A DNA stretch of 26,229 nt. Origin: Clostridia bacterium. GTDB taxonomy: Bacteria; Bacillota; Clostridia; Oscillospirales; UBA644. The stretch is taken from the NCBI GenBank assembly GCA_017424085.1, contig JAFPBP010000101.1, positions 1 to 26,229 of the forward strand. Direction: 5' to 3'. The notes under the pieces were generated by a model. It saw nothing but the letters and a program-made list of their open reading frames with translations, did not search any database and was not told the DNA's origin. Positions 13,486 through 20,664 of this stretch are shown piece after piece (the first letter of the stretch is position 1; every line of letters begins with the position of its first letter). A program made the translations under genes and the position numbers.

Positions 13486-14361
13486 ATGAGAGATATGAAA
13501 GGTATTTATACGGCGCTGCTGACCCCCTTCACCGCAGAAGGGAAGATCAATGAGAAGGAGCTGGAGCATCTGGTGCTTCATAACCTGCGGCTGGGTGCGG
13601 ACGGCTTTTACGTTTGCGGAAGCACTGCCGAGGCGCTGATGCTTTCCTGCGAGGAGCGGAAGCAGATCATGCGGATCGTGAAGGATTGCGCGGGGAACGC
13701 CAATCTCATCGCCCACGTGGGCTCGGTCAACGAGCGGGACGCCACGGCGTTGGCTCGGTATGCCAAGGAGCTGGGGTATCATCTGGTTTCGTCGGTGGCT
13801 CCCTATTACTATAAATTTACCTCTGCGGAAATTCGGGAGTACTACGTGCGGCTGGCGGAGGCGGCGTCACTGCCCATGCTGGTCTATCACATCCCCGCCT
13901 TCTCGGGGGTCGCTATGGGCGTGGCGGAGCTTGGCGCCTTTTTGTCCGACGACCGCTTTGCGGGCATCAAATATACCTCCAACGATTTCTTCACGCTGGA
14001 GCAATGCAAGACTGCCTTCCCCGAAAAGCTGGTTTTCAACGGCTACGACGAAATGCTTCTGTCGGGGCTTGCCATGGGCGCCGACGGGGGCATCGGAAGC
14101 ACCTATAACTTTATGGCGGATAAGTTCGTCCGCATCCGTTCCTTGTTTGGAGCGGGGAGGATCGACGAGGCTCGGAGGGTTCAGCAGGAGGCAAACCGCA
14201 TCATTGCCGTGTTGTGCAGGATCGGCGTGATGCAGGCGGAAAAAGAGGTGATGAATCAGCTGGGCTTCGATTTCGGAGATTGCCTGCCTCCCTTCGGTCG
14301 GGTCAGCCCCGAGGAGAAGGATCTGATCGCCCGCGAGATCATTCCGTACATCACGAAATAA
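13486..14361 (+). CDS. nanA: N-acetylneuraminate lyase
   Basis: This 291-aa protein belongs to the DapA/NanA aldolase family and carries the features that mark sialic acid lyases. These are a GSTAEA loop (45-50), the catalytic Tyr134 in YHIPAFSG, the Schiff-base Lys162 in GIKYTSNDFF, and the lyase-specific FNGYDEMLLSGLAMGADGG and GIGSTYNFM segments. It splits N-acetylneuraminate into N-acetylmannosamine and pyruvate in the cytoplasm. The start at 13486 is chosen because AAAGGG lies 8 nt upstream and the earlier ATG at 13453 overlaps the -10 box. It is first in an operon with the sialidase. The later pathway genes (nanE, nanK) and a sialic acid importer are not in the window. Confidence 0.92.
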   Translation: MRDMKGIYTALLTPFTAEGKINEKELEHLVLHNLRLGADGFYVCGSTAEALMLSCEERKQIMRIVKDCAGNANLIAHVGSVNERDATALARYAKELGYHLVSSVAPYYYKFTSAEIREYYVRLAEAASLPMLVYHIPAFSGVAMGVAELGAFLSDDRFAGIKYTSNDFFTLEQCKTAFPEKLVFNGYDEMLLSGLAMGADGGIGSTYNFMADKFVRIRSLFGAGRIDEARRVQQEANRIIAVLCRIGVMQAEKEVMNQLGFDFGDCLPPFGRVSPEEKDLIAREIIPYITK

Positions 14362-14377
14362 GAGAGAGGGATACGCT

Positions 14378-15346
14378 ATGCTTGTGGAATCAGCACGGGG
14401 GGAATACACCGATTTTCGGATCCCCGGAATGGTGGTAACGTCCGAGGGGACTCTTTTGCGGTATTGCGAATGCCGCAAGGGACAGAGCGATTGGGCTTCC
14501 ATCGATCTGAAGGTCGCCCGCAGCACCGACGGGGGAGAGACCTGGGAAACGGTTCTTTGGGTGATGGGGGAGGAGAATACCCTCAACAATCCCGTCATGA
14601 TCGCAGACGGGGATCGGGTTCATTTTTTGTACTGCAAAAATTATCGGGAATTGTATTACGCGGTCAGCGACGACGACGGCGTCACCTTCTGCCATGCCCG
14701 ACGGGTCTGCTTTGAAACGAGTGTGGATTTCTTTTTCTCCGTGGTTGCCGTGGGACCGGGGCACGGCATCGTCCATAAGGGACGCTTGCTGGTTCCGATT
14801 TGGTTTGCCTGCAATCGGGAGGACCCCAAGGCGCACCGCCCCTCGCGGATCGCCACCCTCTATTCCGAGGACAGAGGCGAATCCTGGCAGGTGGGCGAAT
14901 CGATCTTCCCCGAGCGCCTTTGCAATCCCAGCGAATGTGCGCTGGCGGTGACGGGCGCCGACGAGGTTCTGATTTCCATTCGCCACGAGGGGGCGGAGAA
15001 GCGGCGGGGCTTGGCGATCAGCGCCGACGGCATCTCCGCATGGCGTGACCTTCGCTTCGCCGAAACCTTGCCCGACCCCGTTTGCATGGGAAGCATGACC
15101 CACGACGGGAAAACGGTCTATCATTCCAACTGCGATTCCGAGACGGGGCGGGTCTGTCTGACCGTCAAATGCTCCGAGGATGAATTCCGAACCTTCCGCG
15201 CACGGACGGTCTCCGATTTGGGCGGCTATTCGGATATCGCCTTGCGGAACGGGACGCTTTGTATTCTGTACGAAAAAACCGTACCCTCCGCCGACGGGCG
15301 CCGCTGGGGCCCCTTCGAGTTGTTTTTTGAAACGTCGGAGCTGTAA
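14378..15346 (+). CDS. Exo-alpha-sialidase-like protein (BNR-repeat, GH33-like), cytoplasmic
   Basis: This 322-aa protein has the six-bladed sialidase layout. The FRIP motif with Arg14 opens the fold, Asp-boxes are seen at STDGGETW and SEDRGESW, the Glu in NPSECALA and Arg in ISIRHE follow, and the nucleophile Tyr lies in GGYSDIA with ILYEK after it. The Arg triad, Tyr and Glu therefore all appear present. Sialidases release terminal sialic acid from glycans. It has no signal peptide or anchor, unlike most secreted bacterial sialidases, so it probably works on imported sialo-oligosaccharides or anhydro-sialic acids. It starts 16 bp after nanA with a GAGAGAGGG site; the product of one enzyme would feed the next. 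Some proteins of this fold have other sugar activities, so the substrate is not certain. Confidence 0.85.
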   Translation: MLVESARGEYTDFRIPGMVVTSEGTLLRYCECRKGQSDWASIDLKVARSTDGGETWETVLWVMGEENTLNNPVMIADGDRVHFLYCKNYRELYYAVSDDDGVTFCHARRVCFETSVDFFFSVVAVGPGHGIVHKGRLLVPIWFACNREDPKAHRPSRIATLYSEDRGESWQVGESIFPERLCNPSECALAVTGADEVLISIRHEGAEKRRGLAISADGISAWRDLRFAETLPDPVCMGSMTHDGKTVYHSNCDSETGRVCLTVKCSEDEFRTFRARTVSDLGGYSDIALRNGTLCILYEKTVPSADGRRWGPFELFFETSEL

Positions 15347-15352
15347 TTGAAA

Positions 15353-15386
15353 GCGAGGCAGTCTCATTGAGACTGCCTCGCTTTTT
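15353..15386 (+). terminator. Terminator hairpin after the sialidase; copy 1 of a 34-bp repeat
   Basis: GCGAGGCAGTCTC pairs perfectly with GAGACTGCCTCGC and is followed by TTTTT. The whole 34-bp unit recurs without change at 16137-16170, on the other side of the toxin-antitoxin genes. Confidence 0.88.
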
Positions 15387-15441
15387 ACGATGCCCGTTCG
15401 GCGGCAGGCACAGACGAATGAAAATTTTATGAAATTCCATA

Positions 15442-15477
15442 TTTTAGGTTGACAATATCCTAAAATTTGTGTATAAT
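15442..15477 (+). promoter_or_regulatory. Promoter and likely operator of the toxin-antitoxin operon
   Basis: Perfect TTGACA (15449-15454) and TATAAT (15472-15477) with a 17-nt spacer. An inverted repeat, TTTTAGG (15442-15448) and CCTAAAA (15459-15465), brackets the -35 box with a 10-nt centre. That is where a Phd-type antitoxin would bind to repress its own operon. Confidence 0.78.
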
Positions 15478-15507
15478 ATTAGTGTAATTTCAAAGGAGGG
15501 ATCCGTG

Positions 15508-15750
15508 ATGATGATTGACCCCAACAAAATCGTCTCGATTTCCGAGGCGAATCAAAATTTTTCCCGCGTTGCAAGGATGACCGAAAAGCACGGGGAGCTT
15601 TATATTTTTAAGAACAACAAGCCCAAATATAAAGTGGTGGATCTTGAGAATGACACTACGGTCGAAATGACCGACGATGAAAAGATCGACTTCGTGGCGG
15701 CACGTATCCTCAAATTGTACCGTCCCGCCTTTGAGGAGTTGGCAAAATGA
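15508..15750 (+). CDS. Phd/YefM-family antitoxin
   Basis: This 80-aa protein begins MMIDPNKIVSISEANQNFSR, the typical N-terminal Phd/YefM fold that binds DNA as a dimer. Its central part (ELYIFKNNKPKYKVVDLEN) is the family's strand pair, and the acidic C-terminus would wrap and block the toxin. The frame is open from 15469, but GGAGGG at 15495-15500 lies 7 nt before the ATG at 15508 and the promoter -10 box lies at 15472, so the later start is right; the next codon is also ATG. The toxin gene overlaps the end by 4 bp (ATGA), so the two are translationally coupled, antitoxin first as usual. Confidence 0.9.
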   Translation: MMIDPNKIVSISEANQNFSRVARMTEKHGELYIFKNNKPKYKVVDLENDTTVEMTDDEKIDFVAARILKLYRPAFEELAK

Positions 15751-16127
15751 TCAAATTCAGTCAGGAAAAGGTGCTTCTTCTGCACAAGCTTATTACAGAA
15801 GAAACGGGCGGAGATCCCAGCGTTCGCGACGTTTCTCTTCTGAACAGCGCTCTGGAATCTGCATTTGCAACCTTTGACGGTGCGGACCTGTATCCCTCCA
15901 AGCAGGAAAAGGGCGCGCGCCTTGGGTTTTCGTTGATCTCCAATCATGCCTTCGTGGATGGAAACAAACGAATCGGAATGTACGTTCTGCTCACGTTTCT
16001 TGAAACCAACGGAATCAAGCTTCGTCCCTCCAACGCCGAGGTTGCCCGCGTCGGTCTTGCCGTTGCGGCGGGGGAGATGGGGTATGAGGAATTGCTTGCC
16101 TGGATTCGGGAGAATCAGGTTTTGTGA
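15747..16127 (+). CDS. Doc-family toxin (Fic fold)
   Basis: This 126-aa protein is all-helical with the Fic/Doc core motif HAFVDGNKRIG at residues 67-77, where His67 is catalytic. Its length matches Doc proteins rather than longer Fic AMP transferases. Doc phosphorylates elongation factor EF-Tu and stops translation; Fic proteins AMPylate targets. Residue 72 is Gly where classical Doc has Ala (DANKR), so the motif is closer to the Fic consensus (DGNGR) and the modification cannot be told from sequence alone. Neutralisation by the upstream Phd-like protein is expected. The pair lies between two identical terminator hairpins and looks like an inserted cassette. Confidence 0.9.
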   Translation: MIKFSQEKVLLLHKLITEETGGDPSVRDVSLLNSALESAFATFDGADLYPSKQEKGARLGFSLISNHAFVDGNKRIGMYVLLTFLETNGIKLRPSNAEVARVGLAVAAGEMGYEELLAWIRENQVL

Positions 16128-16136
16128 CAATATGCT

Positions 16137-16170
16137 GCGAGGCAGTCTCATTGAGACTGCCTCGCTTTTT
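16137..16170 (+). terminator. Terminator hairpin after the toxin gene; copy 2 of the 34-bp repeat
   Basis: Identical over 34 bases to 15353-15386, in the same orientation, 784 bp apart. It lies 9 nt after the toxin stop codon and has the TTTTT tail expected of a plus-strand terminator. Confidence 0.88.
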
Positions 16171-16239
16171 GGATGGTGATTTGATTTTGCGAATCGTCGT
16201 GAGGGGGTGCTGTTCGAGGAAGCGCCGCTCCCGCAGGGA

Positions 16240-17292
16240 TCAGAAAGATTCTGTGGATTCGATATAATTTCGGAGCGCTTTTGCAAAGCCTCGTCCCTGA
16301 CGAATCAGCATATCGGTCGAGATTTTGTTTTCCTTCGTGCCGAAATACGCAGTTTCAAGGGTAAAGGCGAGGTTGCATTCCTCGCGCAGACTCATCGTGT
16401 AGCTGAAGGTCGGGGACGGTTGATTCCAGCCCGTCATCGGCATGTGATCGTTTTCCTTTGTGTAGGCAATGGCGGCGGCGGAAAGCTCCCGCTGTAACCC
16501 CTCGGCAAAGCGATCGAATCTGCTCTGCTTTGCAATGCTGTTTCGCACGATAAAAATCGTATCGTTTTCTCTTCCCTTGTGCCAGGGAGAGTGAAAATCG
16601 AATCCGAGATGGCAGCCGTATTGTTCGGCGTGCTTCAGGATCTCCGCCACCTCGGGATAGATCGGCGCAGCCGTATAGTCTCGGTTGTGGTCGTGCGGAG
16701 CGCGGTTTTTCCCCTGATCTCCGTCAACGACTCCGTCGTAGTCTGCGAAGGGAACGCAAAGGATCCGCGTATTCGGGAGGGGAGATGCGATCCATTCCCG
16801 AAGAACTCCCTCCAGAACGTAGCTGCCCGTGGATTCGCAAGCATGATGGCGCGCTGTGAGGATGATGCTCGTTTCTCCGTCTCCGAGGTGAAGACAGGGA
16901 ACGCTTCGACCCCTTCGGCTTTTGCAAAGCTCGTCGATCGACAGCCCGTATTCGGTCGCAAATTCAGAAAAGCGCTGAGGGTGATAAAGCATATTGTGGG
17001 CGAAATAGACGCGATTTTCCGTTTCCCCGAATCGGTACGTAAAGGAATCTCCGTCACAGTTGTCAAGCCAATGCCATTCCTTCAGATCGTAGCTTACGGC
17101 AGGTCCCCAATAGCCAAGCCTGTTCTTTTGAAAATGGAAGGTTATTTTTTTGTTTTCCGCTCCTTCAACGCAGAATGCCCAGTAAAACCAGTCTCCCTCC
17201 GTATCGCGCAGCTCGTTTTCAAGAAAGACCTCGTCGTCGGTCGTTTTGATCACGCGGATATTCCCGCCGGTAAAGCAGTTATGTATCTTCAT
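16240..17292 (-). CDS. M14-family zinc carboxypeptidase, CCP-like
   Basis: This 350-aa protein has an N-terminal beta domain (about 1-115, with FHFQKNRLGYWGPAVSYD and a KEWHWL segment) and a carboxypeptidase domain (about 120-345). Zinc ligands are His150 and Glu153 (HACE) and His234 (FDFHSPW). Asn203-Arg204 fits the substrate-binding pair, and Glu313 in LETAYFG is the catalytic base, so the active site looks complete. The N-domain layout resembles cytosolic carboxypeptidases, some of which trim glutamate chains. No signal peptide is present, so it acts in the cytoplasm. Its ATG follows the CapA-like stop codon directly, so it is the third gene of that operon. The substrate is unknown; a gamma- or poly-glutamyl peptide is a guess from the CapA neighbour. 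Confidence 0.88.
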   Translation of the reverse strand: MKIHNCFTGGNIRVIKTTDDEVFLENELRDTEGDWFYWAFCVEGAENKKITFHFQKNRLGYWGPAVSYDLKEWHWLDNCDGDSFTYRFGETENRVYFAHNMLYHPQRFSEFATEYGLSIDELCKSRRGRSVPCLHLGDGETSIILTARHHACESTGSYVLEGVLREWIASPLPNTRILCVPFADYDGVVDGDQGKNRAPHDHNRDYTAAPIYPEVAEILKHAEQYGCHLGFDFHSPWHKGRENDTIFIVRNSIAKQSRFDRFAEGLQRELSAAAIAYTKENDHMPMTGWNQPSPTFSYTMSLREECNLAFTLETAYFGTKENKISTDMLIRQGRGFAKALRNYIESTESF

Positions 17293-18411
17293 TTACAATT
17301 CATACCTTTCCTGCACCTTCTCATATTTCCGATCTCCCGCAAAGAGGTTTGCGTAACGCAGGATCTGTTCCTTGAGAAAGGTGGCATTCGTTTTTTTATA
17401 TACGTCATAGCTGTCTATTGCCGAGGGGAGTCCGAGCTCGTTTTTTGCCGTGGTATATATGCTGAAGCTCTTTTTTGCATCGATGCCGCCGTCCGCTCTC
17501 TTTTCCAGGGAAAGGTGAAGCACGGCGTTGAACTGCGGCGCATCGAAATAATAATCCTCGCCTTGGATATACCGATCGCACATGAAGTTCCCAAGGCAAA
17601 ATACCTTCAGGAAGTCATCCTTGCTGTCACAGGCTTGGATGATGTGCTGATGATGCCCGACGATGATGTCCGCGCCGTATTCCTTTATTTTCTCTGCAAG
17701 AAATCTGCTGTAGGGGTCAACCTCTTCCACGTATTGACTTCCGCTGTGCAGGATCATGATCACGTAATCCGCAGCCGCCTTGGCGCGTTCAATATCCCGT
17801 CTGAGCTGCTCCAGATAGGGCTTGACCGCAGAGAATTCCTCCGTTTGTCCGAGATAGATCCGTTCTACGTCTTCGGCAATTTTGTCATAGCGGTTCAGCA
17901 GATGGATCGAGCCCGGGAGGGTTTCCTCGGGTTGTGTGAGATTGACCATGTACGGATGCTCTAAAAATCTATGATGGGCGAATGCATTGGTGCCGTAGGT
18001 GTAGTTGATAAAGGCTATTTTGATCCCGTTTATTTCTTTCACGAAGAGGGCGTCTCGGCTCTCCCGATCGGAGTAAACGCCGATCGTTTCAAAGCCGCCG
18101 CTTTTGCAGTTTTCCAGGGTTCTGAGGATCCCCTCCTCCCCTCGGTCCATGCAATGGTTGTTGGCAAGGGTGAGCAGCTGAAAGCCGCAGTCCTTAAGAG
18201 CGGTAAGAAAGCTGCTCGGGGTATTGAAGCAATAGCGCTCGTGGGTGTATTCCAGCGCTTCCCCCGCAATGGGCGTTTCGAGATTGCCGACCAGATAGTC
18301 GCAGTGCTTCAGCTTGATTGCCTTGCGAAAAGAGGAGGAGTAGTCCTCCTTTGAACGCTCGGTCATGCGCGGACTGCACATGAGATCGCCCGTAAACGAT
18401 ATATTAACCAT
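17293..18411 (-). CDS. CapA-family protein (poly-gamma-glutamate type, metallophosphatase fold)
   Basis: This 372-aa protein shows the CapA/PgsA-like signatures in order: FTGDLMCSP near residue 9, GNLETP, LANNHCMDRG, MILHSGSQYVEE and IIVGHHQHIIQ. These line the two-metal site of a calcineurin-like fold. CapA proteins are best known from poly-gamma-glutamate capsule synthesis, but many relatives without capB/capC have unknown roles. This one lacks the usual membrane anchor and looks cytoplasmic. The frame runs far upstream, but the ATG at 18411 has a GGAGGAT site and starts 2 nt after the FAD oxidoreductase stop; the longer N-terminus merely overlaps that gene. It is the middle gene of a three-gene operon. 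Confidence 0.87.
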   Translation of the reverse strand: MVNISFTGDLMCSPRMTERSKEDYSSSFRKAIKLKHCDYLVGNLETPIAGEALEYTHERYCFNTPSSFLTALKDCGFQLLTLANNHCMDRGEEGILRTLENCKSGGFETIGVYSDRESRDALFVKEINGIKIAFINYTYGTNAFAHHRFLEHPYMVNLTQPEETLPGSIHLLNRYDKIAEDVERIYLGQTEEFSAVKPYLEQLRRDIERAKAAADYVIMILHSGSQYVEEVDPYSRFLAEKIKEYGADIIVGHHQHIIQACDSKDDFLKVFCLGNFMCDRYIQGEDYYFDAPQFNAVLHLSLEKRADGGIDAKKSFSIYTTAKNELGLPSAIDSYDVYKKTNATFLKEQILRYANLFAGDRKYEKVQERYEL

Positions 18412-18413
18412 TT

Positions 18414-19682
18414 TTATCCTCCGATCCGTTGTCTTATTTCCTCTGCGGATAGATCGCGGAGGGCTTTTCCGAGCCTTGCCGAAAGCGCCGCCGCGGCACC
18501 GCACGCCTCTCCGATGCCGAGGCAGATGGGCATTGCTCTGAAGTTGGAGTGTGCCATGTGCGTGCCCGAAATGTTTCTGCCGGAAAGCAGAAGCCCGTCT
18601 ATCGCTTCGGGTACCATACAGCCGTACGGGATGGTGTAGCCGTTTTTCTGTTTGAACTGCTCTTGGCATCCCGTCTCGTCGAGCCCTGCGCCGTTTATGT
18701 TATGTACGTCAAAATTGAAGTGTGCATCAAATACGACCGCATCCTCATGCTGCACCGCCGCGGCAATTTCCTGCTCGGTGATGGTCTTTACGCCCTTGAA
18801 ATGCCTCGTCTCGCGGATCCCGATCAGGGATGCGGAGCCGATCACGAAGCAATTCTCGTATCCCGGTGCATACTCCCGCAAAAAGTCAACGATGCTCGGG
18901 ATCTGCTTTCTGCAGATAATCTCCGCCCTTGTGAGATCCTCTGCGGACGTGCCGTCAATTTCGGTTACGTTTGTCATGTTGCAGGTAACGATCCCCGGAA
19001 GGGTGGAGCGGTAAAGCAAAACGTGTCCTGCGGGGTGGGGGAGCTTTTCCCTTGCCAACGCCTGCAATTCTCCCTTGTCGGTCTGCACGAGCGTTTCAAA
19101 GGAGCCCGGGAAAACGGCTCTTTCGGTGTCAACGCCGCCGAGCTTGAACATCAGCGTTGCCGGCTGCATTTTGCCGTCGGCTTCGCGCCCCTTGAAAAAT
19201 TCCGCGCCGCTCTTGCAGGCGACGTCTCCGTCTCCGCTTGCGTCAACGACCACCTTTGCGTTATAGCGGCAAAAGCCGCTCTTATTGTGGCACAGGATCC
19301 CCGTTACCGTGTTCTTTTCCATAACCACGTCGCAGAACGTGGTGTAAAGCAGGAGCTCTGCGCCCGCCTCTTCCAGCAGCTCAAGATACGTAAGGGTCAA
19401 CAGCTCGGGATCAATATACTTTTTCTTGCGATCCGGATAAAAACGGTTTTTCGATTTGGCACGATCCAGGATTTCAAGATAGAGCTTGCTTCCGCATCTT
19501 CCCGTAAAGTGGCTCATCATCCCCGACGTGGAAATGCCGCCGACCCGTCCGAGGCTCTCGATCAGGAGCGTTTTTGCGCCGTTTCTTGCCGCGCTGATTG
19601 CCGCGGCAACGCCTGCGGGCCCCGATCCGACGACGATTACGTCGTAATCTCCCTTATATTGTGCTTGAATTTCATATTTCAT
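18414..19682 (-). CDS. FAD-dependent oxidoreductase (FAD_oxidored family)
   Basis: This 422-aa flavoprotein has a Rossmann motif near its start (VIVVGSGPAGVAAA; Gly19, Gly21, Gly24), then ESLGRVGGISTSGMMSHF, typical of the FAD_oxidored family. The second nucleotide-contact segment is VVVDASGDGDVACKSGAEFF and the C-terminal one is LLLSGRNISGTHMAH. Members oxidise small molecules, often in carbohydrate or peptide catabolic loci, but the natural substrate is rarely known. It is the first gene of an operon with the CapA-like and M14 genes, with an AAGGAGAT ribosome site. The divergent PocR-type AraC gene starts 101 bp away and is its likely regulator. Cytoplasmic; the family call is strong. Confidence 0.88.
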   Translation of the reverse strand: MKYEIQAQYKGDYDVIVVGSGPAGVAAAISAARNGAKTLLIESLGRVGGISTSGMMSHFTGRCGSKLYLEILDRAKSKNRFYPDRKKKYIDPELLTLTYLELLEEAGAELLLYTTFCDVVMEKNTVTGILCHNKSGFCRYNAKVVVDASGDGDVACKSGAEFFKGREADGKMQPATLMFKLGGVDTERAVFPGSFETLVQTDKGELQALAREKLPHPAGHVLLYRSTLPGIVTCNMTNVTEIDGTSAEDLTRAEIICRKQIPSIVDFLREYAPGYENCFVIGSASLIGIRETRHFKGVKTITEQEIAAAVQHEDAVVFDAHFNFDVHNINGAGLDETGCQEQFKQKNGYTIPYGCMVPEAIDGLLLSGRNISGTHMAHSNFRAMPICLGIGEACGAAAALSARLGKALRDLSAEEIRQRIGG

Positions 19683-19683
19683 C

Positions 19684-19712
19684 TTGCAAATCTCCTTCGT
19701 TTGTGGTATAAT
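19684..19712 (+). promoter_or_regulatory. Candidate promoter for the PocR-AraC gene
   Basis: TTGCAA (19684-19689) and TATAAT (19707-19712) with a 17-nt spacer on the plus strand. It overlaps the leader of the divergent oxidoreductase gene. A second TATAAT lies at 19760-19765 within the palindrome described next. Confidence 0.55.
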
Positions 19713-19749
19713 AATAGCACAAAAGCAATTAATATTCTTTCATTTATGG

Positions 19750-19772
19750 GCACGAAACATATAATTTCGTGC
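19750..19772 (+). promoter_or_regulatory. Perfect palindrome touching the ribosome site of the PocR-AraC gene
   Basis: GCACGAAA (19750-19757) and TTTCGTGC (19765-19772) form a perfect 8-bp inverted repeat with a 7-nt centre. AGGAGAG follows at once (19773-19779) and the ATG is at 19783. It could be a DNA operator or an RNA hairpin limiting access to the ribosome site. Confidence 0.6.
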
Positions 19773-19782
19773 AGGAGAGCCT

Positions 19783-20643
19783 ATGTATAACGTGGACGGC
19801 ATCAAAAACTATATTCTGTTCCTGAAGCGCGAATGCGGACTTTTCGTCACGCTGCATCCTTACGGCGACGAGTCGATCGTGACCTCAAGCGAGCTGATAA
19901 CCTTCAACATACACGACGCCCCTTATTGCATTTTTGTCAAGAGCATCGACGGAATGTGGCAGCATTGCATTGAAAAGCAGGGCAGAGTCCACGAGCGGTG
20001 TAAGAGCGGATCCTTTTGCGGGTGCTGTTATACGGGCGTGAGGGAATTCGTTTATCCGATCCTGCACGGAAAGAAATATCTGGGATTTATTTCGGTGAGC
20101 GGATATGGGTGCGACGGTGCGGAATCATATATTTCTCGCGTTTCCGAAAAATACGGGATCCCGCAAAATACGCTTGCGGCGGCGTACGGCTCCCTCAAGC
20201 GTGACGTTCCGGAAAAGGAATGGGTGGATACGCTGATTTTTCCGTTGTGCAGCATGCTTGAGCTGGCGTATCGAAAGGCGGAAGAGAATGCGGTTGCGCA
20301 GAACGATCCCATCGAAGAGGTTCTGCGGTATATCAAACGAAATCATGCACACAAGCTCACGCTGGAGGACGTGTGCAGGCGGTTCGGATTCAGCCGTTCC
20401 TACGTGAGTCACCGCTTCAAGCAACGTGTGGGGTTGGGCTTTCGCGAGTATCTGGTCCGGTTGAGGCTGGAGGATGCGGAAGCGCTTTTGAAATATTCCA
20501 ATCTTACCGTAACGGAAATCGCGCTTTCGGTGGGATTTGGGGATTCGGCTTATTTCTCCAACGTGTTTAAGGCGAATCGGGGGATGTCTCCGTCCGCATA
20601 CCGCAAAAAAGAAGGAAAAGGCAATATCAGCCATGCGGAATGA
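19783..20643 (+). CDS. AraC-family regulator with PocR-type sensory domain
   Basis: This 286-aa protein joins an N-terminal PocR-like domain (about 20-160) to an AraC double helix-turn-helix (about 185-280). The sensor has the cysteine-rich CIEKQGRVHERC...FCGCCYTG segment followed by EFVYPILHGKKYLGFISV, as in PocR domains that bind small hydrocarbons or a metal-linked ligand. The DNA-binding part shows LTLEDVCRRFGFSRSYVSHRFK and VTEIALSVGFGDSAYFSNVFK. It is divergent from the FAD oxidoreductase operon and probably activates it. The ATG at 19783 has an AGGAGAG site directly after a perfect palindrome. The stop codon lies inside the stem of the terminator hairpin. The ligand is unknown. Confidence 0.9.
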   Translation: MYNVDGIKNYILFLKRECGLFVTLHPYGDESIVTSSELITFNIHDAPYCIFVKSIDGMWQHCIEKQGRVHERCKSGSFCGCCYTGVREFVYPILHGKKYLGFISVSGYGCDGAESYISRVSEKYGIPQNTLAAAYGSLKRDVPEKEWVDTLIFPLCSMLELAYRKAEENAVAQNDPIEEVLRYIKRNHAHKLTLEDVCRRFGFSRSYVSHRFKQRVGLGFREYLVRLRLEDAEALLKYSNLTVTEIALSVGFGDSAYFSNVFKANRGMSPSAYRKKEGKGNISHAE

Positions 20644-20653
20644 TATTGCCTTT
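20617..20653 (+). terminator. Terminator overlapping the end of the PocR-AraC gene
   Basis: GGCAATATCA (20620-20629) pairs with TGATATTGCC (20641-20650), extended by A/T pairs at its base, with an 11-nt loop. The TGA stop codon is part of the right arm. The T-tail is short, so it may be weak or act both ways with the convergent spoIVB gene. Confidence 0.65.
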
Positions 20654-20664
20654 CGCGTTTCTCG

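Noticed and set aside
12477..13487. Longer AraC protein starting at 13487
   Set aside because: The extra 47 codons cross the AraC promoter and lack a ribosome site; the ATG at 13346 has a strong one and fits the family length.
17293..18669. Longer CapA-like protein starting at 18669
   Set aside because: The extra residues are an out-of-frame reading of the oxidoreductase gene end; the ATG at 18411 has a GGAGGAT site and gives the right domain start.
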